Shown in pieces: positions 40,126-52,326 of a DNA stretch of 64,000 nt (position 1 is the stretch's first letter; each line of letters begins with the position of its first letter). This DNA is from Pempheris klunzingeri (lineage: Eukaryota; Chordata; Actinopteri; Acropomatiformes; Pempheridae): positions 20,493,043 to 20,557,042 of the forward strand of contig NC_092012.1 of assembly GCF_042242105.1 (NCBI RefSeq), in the 5' to 3' direction. The translations under genes were made by a program, and so were the position numbers. The notes under the pieces are model-generated. The model searched no databases, was not told the DNA's origin, and saw nothing but the letters and a program-made list of their open reading frames with translations.

Positions 40126-42633
40126 TACTCTCAGCAGTCTGTCAAACATTTGCTGAGTTCTTGTAGAACAGGGAAAGAGGCGGCTCCGTGGGCTGCATGC
40201 TGCTCGTCTCTATTTCACTGTTGTGTCCTTCTTGCTCCTCTTCTCCTCCTCCCCCTGCACCTGTGTGCACTCTGTCCCTACATCTTGTTAGCATCAGACA
40301 AGAAAAGAAGATCCAGAGTGAGAGAGAATTGTTTTTTTCAGCTGACACATTGGTATGATGCTGCAGGAAGTGGTAACATCGGCCGCTATCATTTTCCTTC
40401 AGGAAATGACACAGTAGCCTACCCATATACCCACTTACACACATTACTGCATACACTGCATGTCTCCAGTCAACTGCTCTCTTCTGTCCTCTATAATACT
40501 CAATACTCAATATATTTATAACCTACACCGCCTGTACAATCACTGACATCTGAAATATTTTCTTTAATACATAATATGTACATGTTTCCCTGCAGCAGCC
40601 ACTAGGCCTACGCTACTGCATCTATAAAAAGTCAGTGTTTATAGTCAGCTTGGCTCCCATCCCCACCCCATACCACATTATGTGAGTTTCATGTCTATTG
40701 TCTGAGTAACCAGAGTTTATGAGAGTACAGACTCGCGTGTTCACACTCGCAAAAACACAAACACAGACGCAGGAAAACACACACGCAAGTGTTAACATAT
40801 AAGCAGTGGTGAGGGAACTGCCCAGATCCTTTAAAAGTAGTCATACCACACTGTGAAACTACACCACTACTCAAGTAAGTCATTATTATCAGCAAAATGT
40901 TCTTTAAGTATCAAAAGTATAAGTACTCACTCTGCAGTGACAGGTGTGAGAAAGTATTATCTAAGAAGTAACAAGTAGTAGTCTTAACTAAAGCTGGAGC
41001 AAAAAGTACAATATTTGTCTCTGAGATGCGGTTGAGTAGAAGCTAAGTAGCTCGAATTTGTACTGAATATATGAATAAACATAATTAGTTACATTCCACC
41101 ACTGCATCTATATAAACACACATGGACTGCAGCAGTATTGAGCCAAAGCTATGAAAACACAAGACTTGAGCTGGACTACATTCTTTACAGATAACCACAA
41201 TGAGCTAATGTAATCAGTTTGTGTTAAAAGAAATGCTATAAATGTAAGATGTAAATGTCTCTGAGTCTTGTGTTGCCTTTTGGTGAGAAATAACTGCAGA
41301 TAGCAGCAACCCCTGACGCTTAGCATCTTTTGTTGCTGATGTTGGGAACTGTGAAACTGAGAAGAGAATTTATGCCAGCATTTTCATCTCCTGAGGGATT
41401 ATAATCAATATATTGTTAATATAACCTTTCTTTAAAGAGTTAATCTCATTGAGATCAAGATCTCTTACGTAATAGAAGCTTGAGTACAGCAGAGGAAATA
41501 ACAGAGATAAGACAGATGACAAACACGGCCAGCCACACAGCACGAACCAACAGCACCAGAAACATTTAGAAAAGTTAAAAAGACGTTTAGATTCATCACG
41601 AGACATCTAGAGTCATTTTATTGTAAACTCACTCATGTCTGTGCATGTAACCACCAATCAGCAGTTATTCTTGATAAAACTTGATGGAAAAAATGTCGAT
41701 ACCTACAAAATGTCAGATATCACAGACTGAGATATGCACTGAGCCTACACTGGCTGTGAATCTGTGAGTGTATTCTATGTGACGATGGGTTTTCCAGTGA
41801 GCTCTCTTGGCCAAGCTCACATTCACTGCTAATTAGTGTCAAATGATTTGTGCTGAGCAGGTATGTCATGTTTTGACAGGCATCAGTAAGCTTAGTGAGC
41901 ATATTACAGAGCCGGAACTGCATGTTTTATGCACTGAAATTGTTTCCGTTGCATCAAGAAGCCACACAAACTGCAATTTACGTCACAATTAGTATTTTGA
42001 CTTGCATGTCTGCGTGGTTGTGAATGTGTGGGGGAGGAGGTGTGTTGGTGGTGGTGAGGCCAGATCTGTAAAACTTGTCACACATTTCTATTCTTGATGA
42101 AAAGAGACACAATGTGAGCTGTTTCACATATTAGCCTCATGCACACACACAGGTGGGCCACAAATTAAAGGAAAAACTGACAAAGTGCGTGGAAGGGAAG
42201 CATACTTGGCATAATGTTTTTTCCACTGGCGTCCATCCATACAGAAGTCAAGACCTCGGGGGACTTGGACGTCTGTGGTGGTGATCAGTCTTGTCATCAT
42301 GATGTTACCAGACTGGACCAAGTCACTGCCCAGTAGGTGAGGGACACTGTGTGTAAAGCCATAAGGCCCTCAGAGACGAAGCAGCACGGAGTAGGGCATC
42401 AGCCCAAAGAATCTGACCTCTGTTACAACCGTTTCCTCTTCAAATCACAGATATACTCAATAGACTCTAATCTAACAGTTTGAAATGAGGGACCTCACAA
42501 TGAAAGCAGCTGCGTTTCTTTGCCTGTGACTTTCTTAATATTAATATGAGCTGTCCCTTTATCGCTGCCAGCTGTAACACAGCTATGTATGCAGTTTTTG
42601 CTTTGTGGTAAATGTTGACAAACAATGGAAACA

Positions 42634-43336
42634 TACACTACTCACAAAAAGTTAGGGATATTCGACTTTCAGGTAAAATATATTGAAAATGTAAAAAGTG
42701 AATGCTACAGTGACATTATATCATGAAAGTAGGGCATTTAAGTAGAAGCATGCAATGGTAATTTTATTCATCTTAAACAATTTATTGAAAGAAAATCTAA
42801 CAACAGTGGTAGGTATACCACAACAAAATATTTTCAGTGTCTCAATAAATTGGGATGTGGCCAAAGGACGTCCACTCCTCTCCTTTCTGTGACTCTTCCA
42901 GTCACTCTGTATCACTGTTACAACCTCCTGATGACACTCTGTGACCCTCTAAGCTCAGTGGACACCTCCATCTGAGGACTTCCTGTTTGAAGCCTCGCAA
43001 TGGCGAGGTGCTGCTGATCAATTGTTAGGTGTCGTCTTGGTCTCATGATGTCAGAATGTGAAAAGCAGGATGAGGAGGACTGTTTAAATACCAATTCTAA
43101 CTGAAGCAGGAAATGTATTCATGGATCAAACCTGTTGTGAATTTTGCTGTTAAGCTTCTTGTTAGAGAACAGCAACTTGTGCAAAAAGTACTGAAACACT
43201 GAACAGTTGAACATGCGCATTCAAAAGTTTAGAGAAGGTCACATTAAGTTCACCTGGAAAGTTTAGAATGTATTTTAGGTTCATCCTGAAATTTCACCTG
43301 AAAGCCGAATATCCCTAACTTTTTGTGAGTAGTGTA
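42634..43336. mobile_element. Tc1/mariner-like DNA transposon remnant with terminal inverted repeats
   Basis: Inverted repeats of about 44 bases at 42636-42679 and 43291-43334 match with only two differences, beginning CACTACTCACAAAAAG and flanked by TA on each side, the target of this superfamily. The roughly 700-base length is too short for a full transposase, so it is an internally deleted copy. The near-identical ends suggest fairly recent activity. Confidence 0.85.
42925..43046 (-). pseudogene. N-terminal transposase remnant (helix-turn-helix)
   Basis: Inside the element the minus strand opens MRPRRHLTIDQQHLAIARLQ, followed by SPQMEVSTEL and SVIRRL, the style of the Tc1/mariner DNA-binding domain. 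It stops after about 40 codons, and no DDE catalytic domain follows. Confidence 0.6.
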
Positions 43337-43440
43337 TGACAAAAAGATGCAAGCAGAGAAACTGTAACTTTTATAGAACTTCATAACATTGTCACAGTCA
43401 GTTTAAGAGATCAATTTGGCTTTAATACACACAGATTTAG

Positions 43441-44833
43441 ACATTTTTTCTTTATTAAGCAATTTAGTAGACTGGAAAAAAAGCTTTAAACTCAACTGGA
43501 CCACAAACTCAGACAAATTTAGCATTTAACTCAGGGACGCGCAGTCATTAAATCAACTTGGTACTTCTATTGTATGGAGATGTAGCAGAGAAAACAGCAC
43601 TCACTCCCAGCTTGTCATTGCAAGCATGTATTGTGATACAAGTGTGGATTACTTTATTAGTTTATTATCATTAAATACAATATCTACAGTACATAAAGCA
43701 ACTCTGATTCCTCAGACACAGGAAGAAAACACAGTTTCAAACGGATGACGCTGGCATCATGTAGATTCTAACGTCTAACAAAGTGGCCCAGTCCACTTAA
43801 TGACTCACACTGGGATAGTTGTTTCTGATGGTTCACACAGTTGTTCTGACCATCTGCAGAGGAACATCTAACTTCTGTGGAGCAACAGCAACCTGTAGTA
43901 GTCAGCAGTGTAAACTGGATCAACTCTACTGCACCTCTGGCTGCCTGTTATCGAAAAAGAAGGCAAAAAAGGTGTCGCACACTCTGCCTCCACATGCATT
44001 TCTCTTTTATTTTGAAGATGTTTCAGCCATCAGGCCTTCTTCAAGATCAACAGGCACTGGTATGTTATATAGGCTCACTGATGTTTCCATGGTTACACTA
44101 ACCCTGGTTACAGTAGGACTTAACATTTGTCTTACCATCAGAAACATAAAGTAGCTGAAGTAACAAAGGTTTAGTGTGATAAAGTGCTTGGCACAAAATA
44201 AAGCCACATTAATGAAAACAAATATGGTAAAAATACAAAACTAGTATCAGAGTCGACATTTTCATCTTAATGTTGAGTATATTTTGTGTTACCAGAATTA
44301 AAAGTACATTTAACAGCATTTTACTACACAGACAAGAGCACGTATGTACAGGTCATGTAAGAGCAGCATGTGTAGCATGCTAGAAAATAGATTAGATGAA
44401 AAATCAGCCCGTCCTCATACTGAAAACGACAACAGTGGTCATTGTCTCAAGTGTTTCATCCTGTTGACCGCCATTCGTGTCCTGTGTGAAACCGTGTTCA
44501 CTCGTTTTAACTGATGTAAGTTACGTCACGTGCATAACAGAACTTCTGTCTAACGTCATCACCGTGGCTGCTCCTCACCCATCCTACAGACGGCGCTGAA
44601 AACACTCACATGTTGTTTTGACGCCGACGTCATTGGGAATCGACCTATTCTGTCGTTTTGGTATGAGGATGTGGTGAAGAAACAGAGGCCATCACAAACA
44701 CAAATAAGCAAAAAAAAAAAGTCAATTTGCCATTCAGCTTCTCTGTAGGTGGTGAATTTAAATGACAGGCTGATTTGGAAGGATTTTAAACTATTAGTTA
44801 ACCAACAGGTCAGTCAGAGAGCAGCGCCGTCCT
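43441..44833 (-). other. Probable kifbp 3' UTR
   Basis: Several minus-strand AATAAA hexamers lie here (for example near 43450). No exon of another gene is recognisable, so this is the likely untranslated end of kifbp. A short stretch near 43.95-44.10 kb resembles a fish repeat, but the family is unknown to me. Confidence 0.35.
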
Positions 44834-47800
44834 TCAGTTGTTTGCAGCCATCCTTGCTTTGAGGCGGTTGATTTTGAGAGGAAGCAGGCCGACCATCTCC
44901 TTACTCAGCTCCAGCTCTGTCTCCACAGCAGCTCCTGCCTCCAAGTGGGCCTCACAGTACTGCACCACGTATCTAGACAACAGGTGGAGGATGAAAGTGA
45001 TGATCAGCACATTACACAGATAAACAACATGGCAGCTGGGAGCACATCCCCTCTTCTATTCATTTTTACTGTTTAATAAAATCCTCTCCATCCCGCTAAG
45101 TACATCCATCCTACTTCTGCTTTCCTCATGCTTCTACTGTATACTGAGTGTTTGACTGTTTCGCCATCAATGATCAGATCTATCCTCATACTTGTAGTTT
45201 TCCAGAGACTTGTTGAGGTTTTCCAGCTGTGCAGTAGGTGTGGAGCAGATCAGTCGGCTGTAGAGTCGGGCCACTCTGAAGCGGGCCACCAGAGCCGGCC
45301 TGAGCACTTCCTCCTCCAGGTGCTCCGGGAGCTTCCCCTCTGGAGAGGCCAGAGAGTCCAGGAACATCTGGAAATATCTGGAGACAACAGAGGATAAACA
45401 TATAAAATAAATAAACGTAGATTGGATAAATGTAGATGCACAGACACATGGGTCGTCACTCACTTGGCAGAGGCAGAGCAGAGACTGTTGAATTTCTTAA
45501 TGGTGTGGTTATCCAGAGACTGTGTATCTGCTTGTCTGTTGGCCAGCGTCAGTTTCAGGTCCATCATTTCATTGTAGGTCTCAGCCAACTCAAACATCAA
45601 CTGTCGGCGGATCAGTAGGTAGTACTGGGCGTTCAAGTCTGCACAGACACAGAGAGGGTCAGAGAAAGTCCGATTTAATCAATTACGCCACCTTGCATGG
45701 ACAGTCAGCTTCGACATTACGTTGAATCTTTTTCTACTGAACTCCATCTTATGGAGAAATGCAAAGAGACAACACTTTACTCAAAAGAAAGAAATTATAA
45801 AAATACAGTGGTGTACCGTTGCAGATTGGCTCTAACATGTCAACTCGGCGTTTATGCATTTTGCAGCGCCGCTCCATATCCTGTTCAAAGAAAGCCAGGC
45901 CCCGGAACAGAGAGCTGTGATCCTGCAAGATCTCTATGTGGTCCGTCACATAGCCGTCCATCTCAAAGTACTCCTTGGCCTGTCAGAGAAAGGACGGACA
46001 GTTTACTATGTATGGCAGTTAAATTTTCTTTCTTTTTTTTTTACTTGCTCAGAAAAAGCAGGTTTTGGTAAGCAAATAATTAATTTCACTGGACTTCAAT
46101 ACAAAGGTTCCTTCTGAAGAGCAACCCTGTCATCAATACCAGCCTAGCATCATACCAGAACAGTATCATATCCGTGACATCCCAGTGTACATTTGCTTCA
46201 TGAACAACAGTAAAGAAGCACCAGCGCAGTGTAGCCATCTGGTACATCCATTAATGCTTAAAGTCAAGTCATATTCATTTGTATAGCCTGATATCACATA
46301 CAACGTCTCAATGGACATCACAGCCCTAAAACTGCACTGGGAGGTTGTTCATGTGTAGCCTTTTCTAACTGAACTCATTTTAATATTGACTTGTGTAGTC
46401 ACTTCAGTAACTCCTACATGGGGAAATGAAACCGTTCCACTGCTGCTGTGTCTTACTTGTATAAGAGTGTTGATGACATGAGTCTGTCCGACCCAGTTCC
46501 AGTATATCTATGTGTGTGTTGTGCGTACCTGTGTGACATAATTCTGTCCCACCAGAAATACACCTCTGGCCTCAGTGAAGTCCAGTGGGAACAAACACTG
46601 CACCTGGAAAACAGAAAGCTGAGAGTTTGATCTTATCTACTACAATGGCGCCCTCTGATGATCTTACATCTGTATTTACTGTCACATTGGTCCAAGTAGC
46701 AAACATGCTAATAATTCTGACTAAAAACAGTACTAGTAGCACCAGCAGTGCCATCAGACACAGTATACAGACCTTCTCCTCCAGGCTAGCAATGGAGTCA
46801 AAGGTGTCTTCAGAGCCAAAGAGCAGAGCACTCTTCCTGCCCTTCTCTTCCTCCTCCTCCTCACGCCTTCTCTCTCCCTTCAGCTCTTCTTGACGATCAG
46901 TATCCATCTCCCCAGTGCTGTCCTGCTCACAAACACATGTACAAGCACATTTTAAGATACACAGATACATACACAAGCATGTGGACATGTAAACAGAAAC
47001 TTGATACTCTACATGAAAAAACATACACATCCAGGTTTGACTGTAACAAGTTTAAGTCATAATCCTTACAATTCTTTTATTGTAAGATAGGATATAAGCA
47101 GCATATTTGGTGCTACATATCTTATGCAAGTTCCCTTTTCCACAAGCTTTGTGCTCTTTCCTTCAGCCATGGTGGCTGTCATCGTTCACATGAGGTGAAG
47201 GCTTGAGTCTCATGACTCGTTCTTAGACACCCATAGACACACACAAGAGCGCGCACACATTCAAGCATGCAGTACCTCTAGCAGTTTCTTAGCGTCCTGC
47301 AGGAGGTTGAGACAGTATTTGATCCAACATCTCGCAATCTCAGCTCTCTTCTGTCTGAGCTGATCCCGGCGCTCACTCTCTGTCTCACCTGGGTCAGACA
47401 GGAGGAGAGAAGGATGTAAAGGTGTTCAGAAGAGCGGGACGAATGATAGAAGTGAGAAGGAGTAAGCCAGATAGGTGAACGGAGGAAATATCTGAGAAAG
47501 AGAAGTAGGAGCGGTTGCACAACTGGAGCAAAGCTTTGCTACACAGCTGTCTGACTGTACTTGATTAGAGCTACAGAATACGAGGAAATAAGCAAATCAG
47601 TACTAAAGACTCTGATAGAAACTTACTCTCCTGTGCTGCTGCCTCAGAGGGAACCTCTCCTGCCAAACCTGATATGACTGTGGCTGCTGAGAGGCAATGT
47701 CTTCCTTCCATGTATCGCCCCTAGAAATCATGCACGCACACACACACACGTCTAATTACTTATACAGGACACACACTGCAGAGACACAAAATTATTTTAG

Positions 47801-50800
47801 TCCATGTCAAGCATCTGAATATGGAACCACAAGGAAACATTTAAAGACTGGTGAAAATGGTCTTAAAGTAAGGCAAGCTGACTTTTTCTTTAAAAATATG
47901 AAGTCTTTTGGATGATATCATGCAAAGTCCTTTAGATAGAATGATTTAAGTCAACTGTTTTCAGTCACTTTAACCCATGCCCTACCTTGGTGATGTAATA
48001 CTGTGATAGTGTGGCAGCGTTCAGAGCCCACTCCATTGGACTGAACTGATTTAACTGTAACTGTCTCTGAAGGGTACTGTGGCAGTAGGTGGCAGCACGC
48101 TCAGTCTGACCTGGGAGACAAGATGCTATAGTTATTAATACTATCATTAAATGAAGCAATATATTAACATGACAAGTCTTCTTTGATATCTACAGGTAGT
48201 GTGTTCCATAGTCTGGGGACGTGGTTGACAATGGCTGCATCCTCGATTTTCTTTTGGCTGTTCCCGGAATCTCCAGTAAAGCAGCAGCAGATGACTGCAG
48301 TGTTCTTAAAGGCTGATAGTTAAGAGGACTGTATCTTGGTCTCAGTCCGTGCAGGGCTTTGTAAACAGGCAGGAGGATCGTAAAGTCAGCTCTAAATGTT
48401 ACAGGAAGCCAGTGCAGTGCAGCTAAAACAGAACTACTGTGTCCTCTGAGTTTTGAATGGGCTGAACTCTGGGGCGCCAGTAAAAAGTGCATTACAGTAA
48501 TCACATCAGCTTGAAATGAAGGCATGAATCAGTTGTGCCGATGCTTCTAAGGTGGAAAAATAACGTTTTCATCACCTTTTAAATGGGTGACTTGAAGGTT
48601 AGATAACACAGAGACACAGGGAGTTTCACCACATTATTAAACAGCATTTCCGTTTTTGTTTTGGGAACGAGCCTGATTTCTGTTTTGTCCTCATTTAACT
48701 TGAAGAAAATATTGCTCATTAGTTAATAGCTGAAGTTAATAGCTGGTCAGTGCATTACCATCTAGATTTGGCTTCTTCAGTAAGGATAGTTAGGATAATA
48801 GTTGTTCTGAAGACTACTGGGGAGAAAAAGATGTATTTAGACTAGAAACACTGCCCAACACTTGCTTAAAAATGCTGTAGGTGCAGGGTCAATACATGAG
48901 GTGGAGGAGTTACTTTCAGTGACAGTCTTGCAGAGGCCAATTCAGGATTAAGGATCTAGGATTGGATTGGATCTAGTGATACCAAGTGAGATCAATGCTG
49001 AGAGTTCCTGTAGAAACTGTGATGAATATTTGGGTGGCTACTGTAATGATGAGCACTGATAATCCTGCTTTGAGCTCATGAGCCAGATATCAAAATGATG
49101 TCAGTTCACCCAGGTCAATGTCAGTGTACACAAACCAGTTCCCTCGTCTTTGCTGTTCTGTCAGACTGACAGAGAAAGTTTAAAGTCTGAAAAAAAACAA
49201 CGGGTCTCAACTAACTAACTAACTAACTTCTCAGTTATTGGATCATTAACCAAAAAGGTCAAATAGTCAATGATCTGATATTCAAAAGGGATCATTTCAG
49301 CTGTTGGCAATCTGTGATGGGAAAGTAGACACCTCATCTGAGGTGGGCACCTAAGTGGTGGTGCCTCTAATTTATTGCTACTTCATCTATTGATAGTTCA
49401 TCGATTTGACTGAGCTCCAGCGTGGCAGTTTTAACCAACTCCTTGATTGGTGAGGGTGGTAAACGACAGAGATGTCCTCTGCATGCCTTGGGTGATGGGA
49501 ATCAGGGGGTCAGGTGAAAGGTGCGCACTGTCCTGTGTGTGCTGTGGGGGGTGTGGCAGGGAGTGGGAGGAATCCTGAGGACGAGGGCTGGGGCAGGCTG
49601 TCTGGCTGTGTGCGCTGTGAGATGGTGAATCTGGTGGTGAGGGATCCTGCCCGGGGAGGTGGGAAGCAGGCTGGCTGTCTGTCCTTCGTGCTTATCCAGC
49701 CATTCTTGTTTGGCTGAGATGGATGTGGCATCCCAAGGGCATGACGTAGCTTGGCACCAAGTAGTCTAGATCCAGTGTTGTTTGGATGAACCCAATCTGG
49801 TTTAAAGCAGCGAGTTCCAAAAATACTGAAATTGTCAATGAACTTTGTCCCACGAGTGAAGCACACTGATGTCAGCTATGTATTCAGGCCAAGGAGTCCG
49901 CTGAAATATTTTATTCCTTTCCCCAGAGTTGGGGCTGGTCCAGAAATCTTGTGATTGACATTTGCTCAGTTTTCCCTGTAGTTGGGAAAAGTCCTTTTTT
50001 CAGGATCTCAGAGCCAGTTTTCCTTTGCAGAATGTTGAAAGACCAAGCGTGGATAACAATCCTCATATTACTGGGATGTGTACCGAGTAAAGCTGGAAAC
50101 AGCTCGGTGACAGACGTGTCATCTATGGTCATTTTCTGTCCCAATCAAAAGAGTACCTGGCTCAGGTGTGAAGTTAGCAGCCTAGCAGTAGCTTTGGAAC
50201 TATTTCTTTGGACATTGTTAGTGTTGATGCTGGTGATGTGATCAGTTTCCCTGGGTTCAGCGTGGTTGGCACTGGCTCTTCTGCCCCTTGACTTAGCATT
50301 GGTTATGGGGCTATTTCTTTGGTTGTGATTAGATTTAGATTTAGTAGACTGCTCCGTTTCACCTTTCCACTAAAACGCCTTCTTTAAGTGTAACCAACAA
50401 TAACTCTCTTTGGAAGAATATTTAAGACATTAAAGATGCAAGGAAAAAAAACACAATAACCGCAAAGCATATAGCAAGCAGAGAGCTGAAGAAAACATGC
50501 CTGCATTGCAGCACAACCGAAACTTCTTTTTTATTACTAATTTATGAAGATTTTAAGTTCTCTATATCATTTTAAATATCATAAAGTAACTGAAACAAGA
50601 TCAGACTCACCAAGGTTTTGATAGACCTGAGCAAGGTAGTACATGGTGTGGGTGTAGGCCAACTCAAACCTGAAAAAGGAAAGCAGATGGAGTGAAGGGG
50701 AGAATGGGTGTGTAGGGAGGGCTGAGCATAGCAGAGCAAGATTAAAATGTAACCCATGGTTTGCTGCATGAAGGACCACCATAATGCAACGTTTGGGACA

Positions 50801-52326
50801 ACAGCATTAACATAAGCAGATGTAAGCATGTCTGTAAGCATGTGTGTGGGGGGGGGCTGTACAGGGATGTTGATGGTTACAAGTTACCTCTTGGTTCTTT
50901 CCTGATGTGTCAGCAGGTTCTCTTCAGTGGCAAAGTACTCTGTCATATCGGTGGGAGGACTCCCCTCCTGAAAAAAGACAACACAACAACCATGACTGCT
51001 GATGAAGAGGATTTGGAGCCATGTTGGCTATTTACAAAATGACTCCTTTTTGCTACCTGGTGCACTGCACCCTCAAAAATACAAAGAAATGTGATGTAAA
51101 CAGAACAGCTTTTTATTACAAACATAATAATGCAACGTGCTGCCGTGGCTTCTGACAGACAAGTAAATATTATGGTAATGTGACACTCATCCTGTTCAAA
51201 GTGAGGCAAACTTAACATGTTTAATGGGTGTGCAGTTGTGGTTCTCTACTGCAACAGTGTGTCCTGGAGTCAATGCACCGGCAGCTTTAACAGACCACCA
51301 CACAGGAGACCCAGCTTACCTCCTTATTATAACGCTGGTAAATAGATTCTGCTGTCTCGAGGTATCCCTGAGCAGTCTCCGTCTCCTCCCGGCCTGCCCA
51401 CAGGATGCCCAACTGGTTCTGAAAACCCAAACAGCCAATACATGAGCAAGTGATTACCTGCATCACCTGATGGCCTGATACAGCAGCATGATTTGGATGA
51501 TCAGGTATCACCAACTCTGTTTATAGGGCTTTCTAATCCACTTGATGGATCTGATGGACACATTAGCTGAGATGTATGTAAGAGGGATGCTGGTGGAAAC
51601 TGCTCTCCCACTGGCATACAGTGCTCAAAGACAGGCCTTACTGATGATGATAGACAGCTGTATTAGTGTTTAACCACAGTAGTTAGTTCGTAATGGTTGA
51701 TCAGCAGCACCTCAGTCACAATCTATCATATATTTCAACCCTGTTCAGCGTTAGACATTGTGATTAAACTTGCCGTTAGCTTTAGCCACAGCCTGTTTGG
51801 GCTGCTAAGTCAGAGGAAACTCCCTGACAGCCTGAACAACAGCATCACTAAGTGGGTGAGTTAACGTCCACATTACCCTGACATGGATAAACAGCGACAC
51901 ATTCTCGGACGACACTCTGCATTTCTCCAGCTGTTTCATGCAGTTCATGAGATGCTCCTGCCCGGCTGACAGCTCCTCCGTGTCGACATGGTTGACGCCC
52001 AGGTAGTACTCCACGGCCCCGAGCTTAGCGGCCCGCAGCCCGCCCGCCGAGTCGCCGCTGAGGCCCTGGCTGAACACGTCCTCCCTCTGCACGTCCACCG
52101 GCGGCTCTGGCGGCCGCTGGTCGCCGCTTTCACCGCCGCCATCCTCTTCACCTGCGCCACGACTCTTCAACGAGCAGTATATCTCTCGGAGGAGCTCTCT
52201 GGCCTTGTATTTGGAGCGGAACGGGTCGTTTTCTGGGTCATTTCGTGATTCCACATCAGTGAGGTGTTGGGCGTTGGTGAATTTGTCGCAAATCGCTCTC
52301 CACTCATCACTGCAGAGGGACGCCAT
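44834..52326 (-). CDS. kifbp: KIF1-binding protein (kinesin family binding protein)
   Basis: TPR-rich cytoplasmic protein that binds kinesin motor domains and regulates their transport, important for axon outgrowth and mitochondrial distribution. Thirteen exons give 635 residues (human 621): 51877-52326, 51320-51418, 50888-50967, 50611-50669, 47986-48110, 47627-47720, 47276-47388, 46773-46922, 46529-46603, 45817-45979, 45464-45638, 45192-45377 and 44834-44972. Landmarks are YYLGVNHVDTEELSAGQEHL, NQLGILWAGREETETAQGYL, YTHTMYYLAQVYQNL, AAATYCHSTLQRQL-like helices, DGYVTDHIEILQDHSSLF, MERRCKMHKRR and LRPALVARFRVARLY. An acidic/basic low-complexity segment, REEEEEEKGRK, lies near residues 360-372. 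The start MASLCSDEW aligns with human MANVPWAEV; the open frame continues upstream but without conservation. I recall seven exons in the human gene, so this copy is more finely split. Confidence 0.95.
46255..46335. repeat. Teleost dispersed-repeat fragment in a kifbp intron
   Basis: The 'agtcaagtcatattcatttgtatagcctgatatcaca' theme is a degraded copy of a common fish repeat head. Ends are approximate. Confidence 0.45.
48185..50450 (-). mobile_element. Decayed LINE (L2/CR1-like) with esterase-type ORF1 remnant in kifbp intron 4
   Basis: Reading the minus strand, 50144-49510 shows pieces of an SGNH-esterase-like ORF1 (FPALLGTHPSNMRIVIHAWS, then FKPDWVHPNNTGSRLLGAKL). The 48.75-48.19 kb part shows the C-terminal reverse-transcriptase end (FFKLNEDKTEI, ALHWLPVTFRADF, VYKALHGLRPRYSPL). 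The palm domain between is absent or unreadable, so the copy is internally deleted and frame-broken. Left and right limits are approximate. It is antisense to neither gene: LINE and kifbp share the minus strand. Confidence 0.7.

Larger units (their letters stand above)
36643..43440. other. Intergenic region between srgn and kifbp
   Basis: No host exon was recognised. It holds the srgn promoter side with a compound simple repeat, a LINE fragment, two teleost repeats and a Tc1/mariner-like element, listed separately. The remaining sequence is AT-rich and shows nothing further. Confidence 0.6.
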
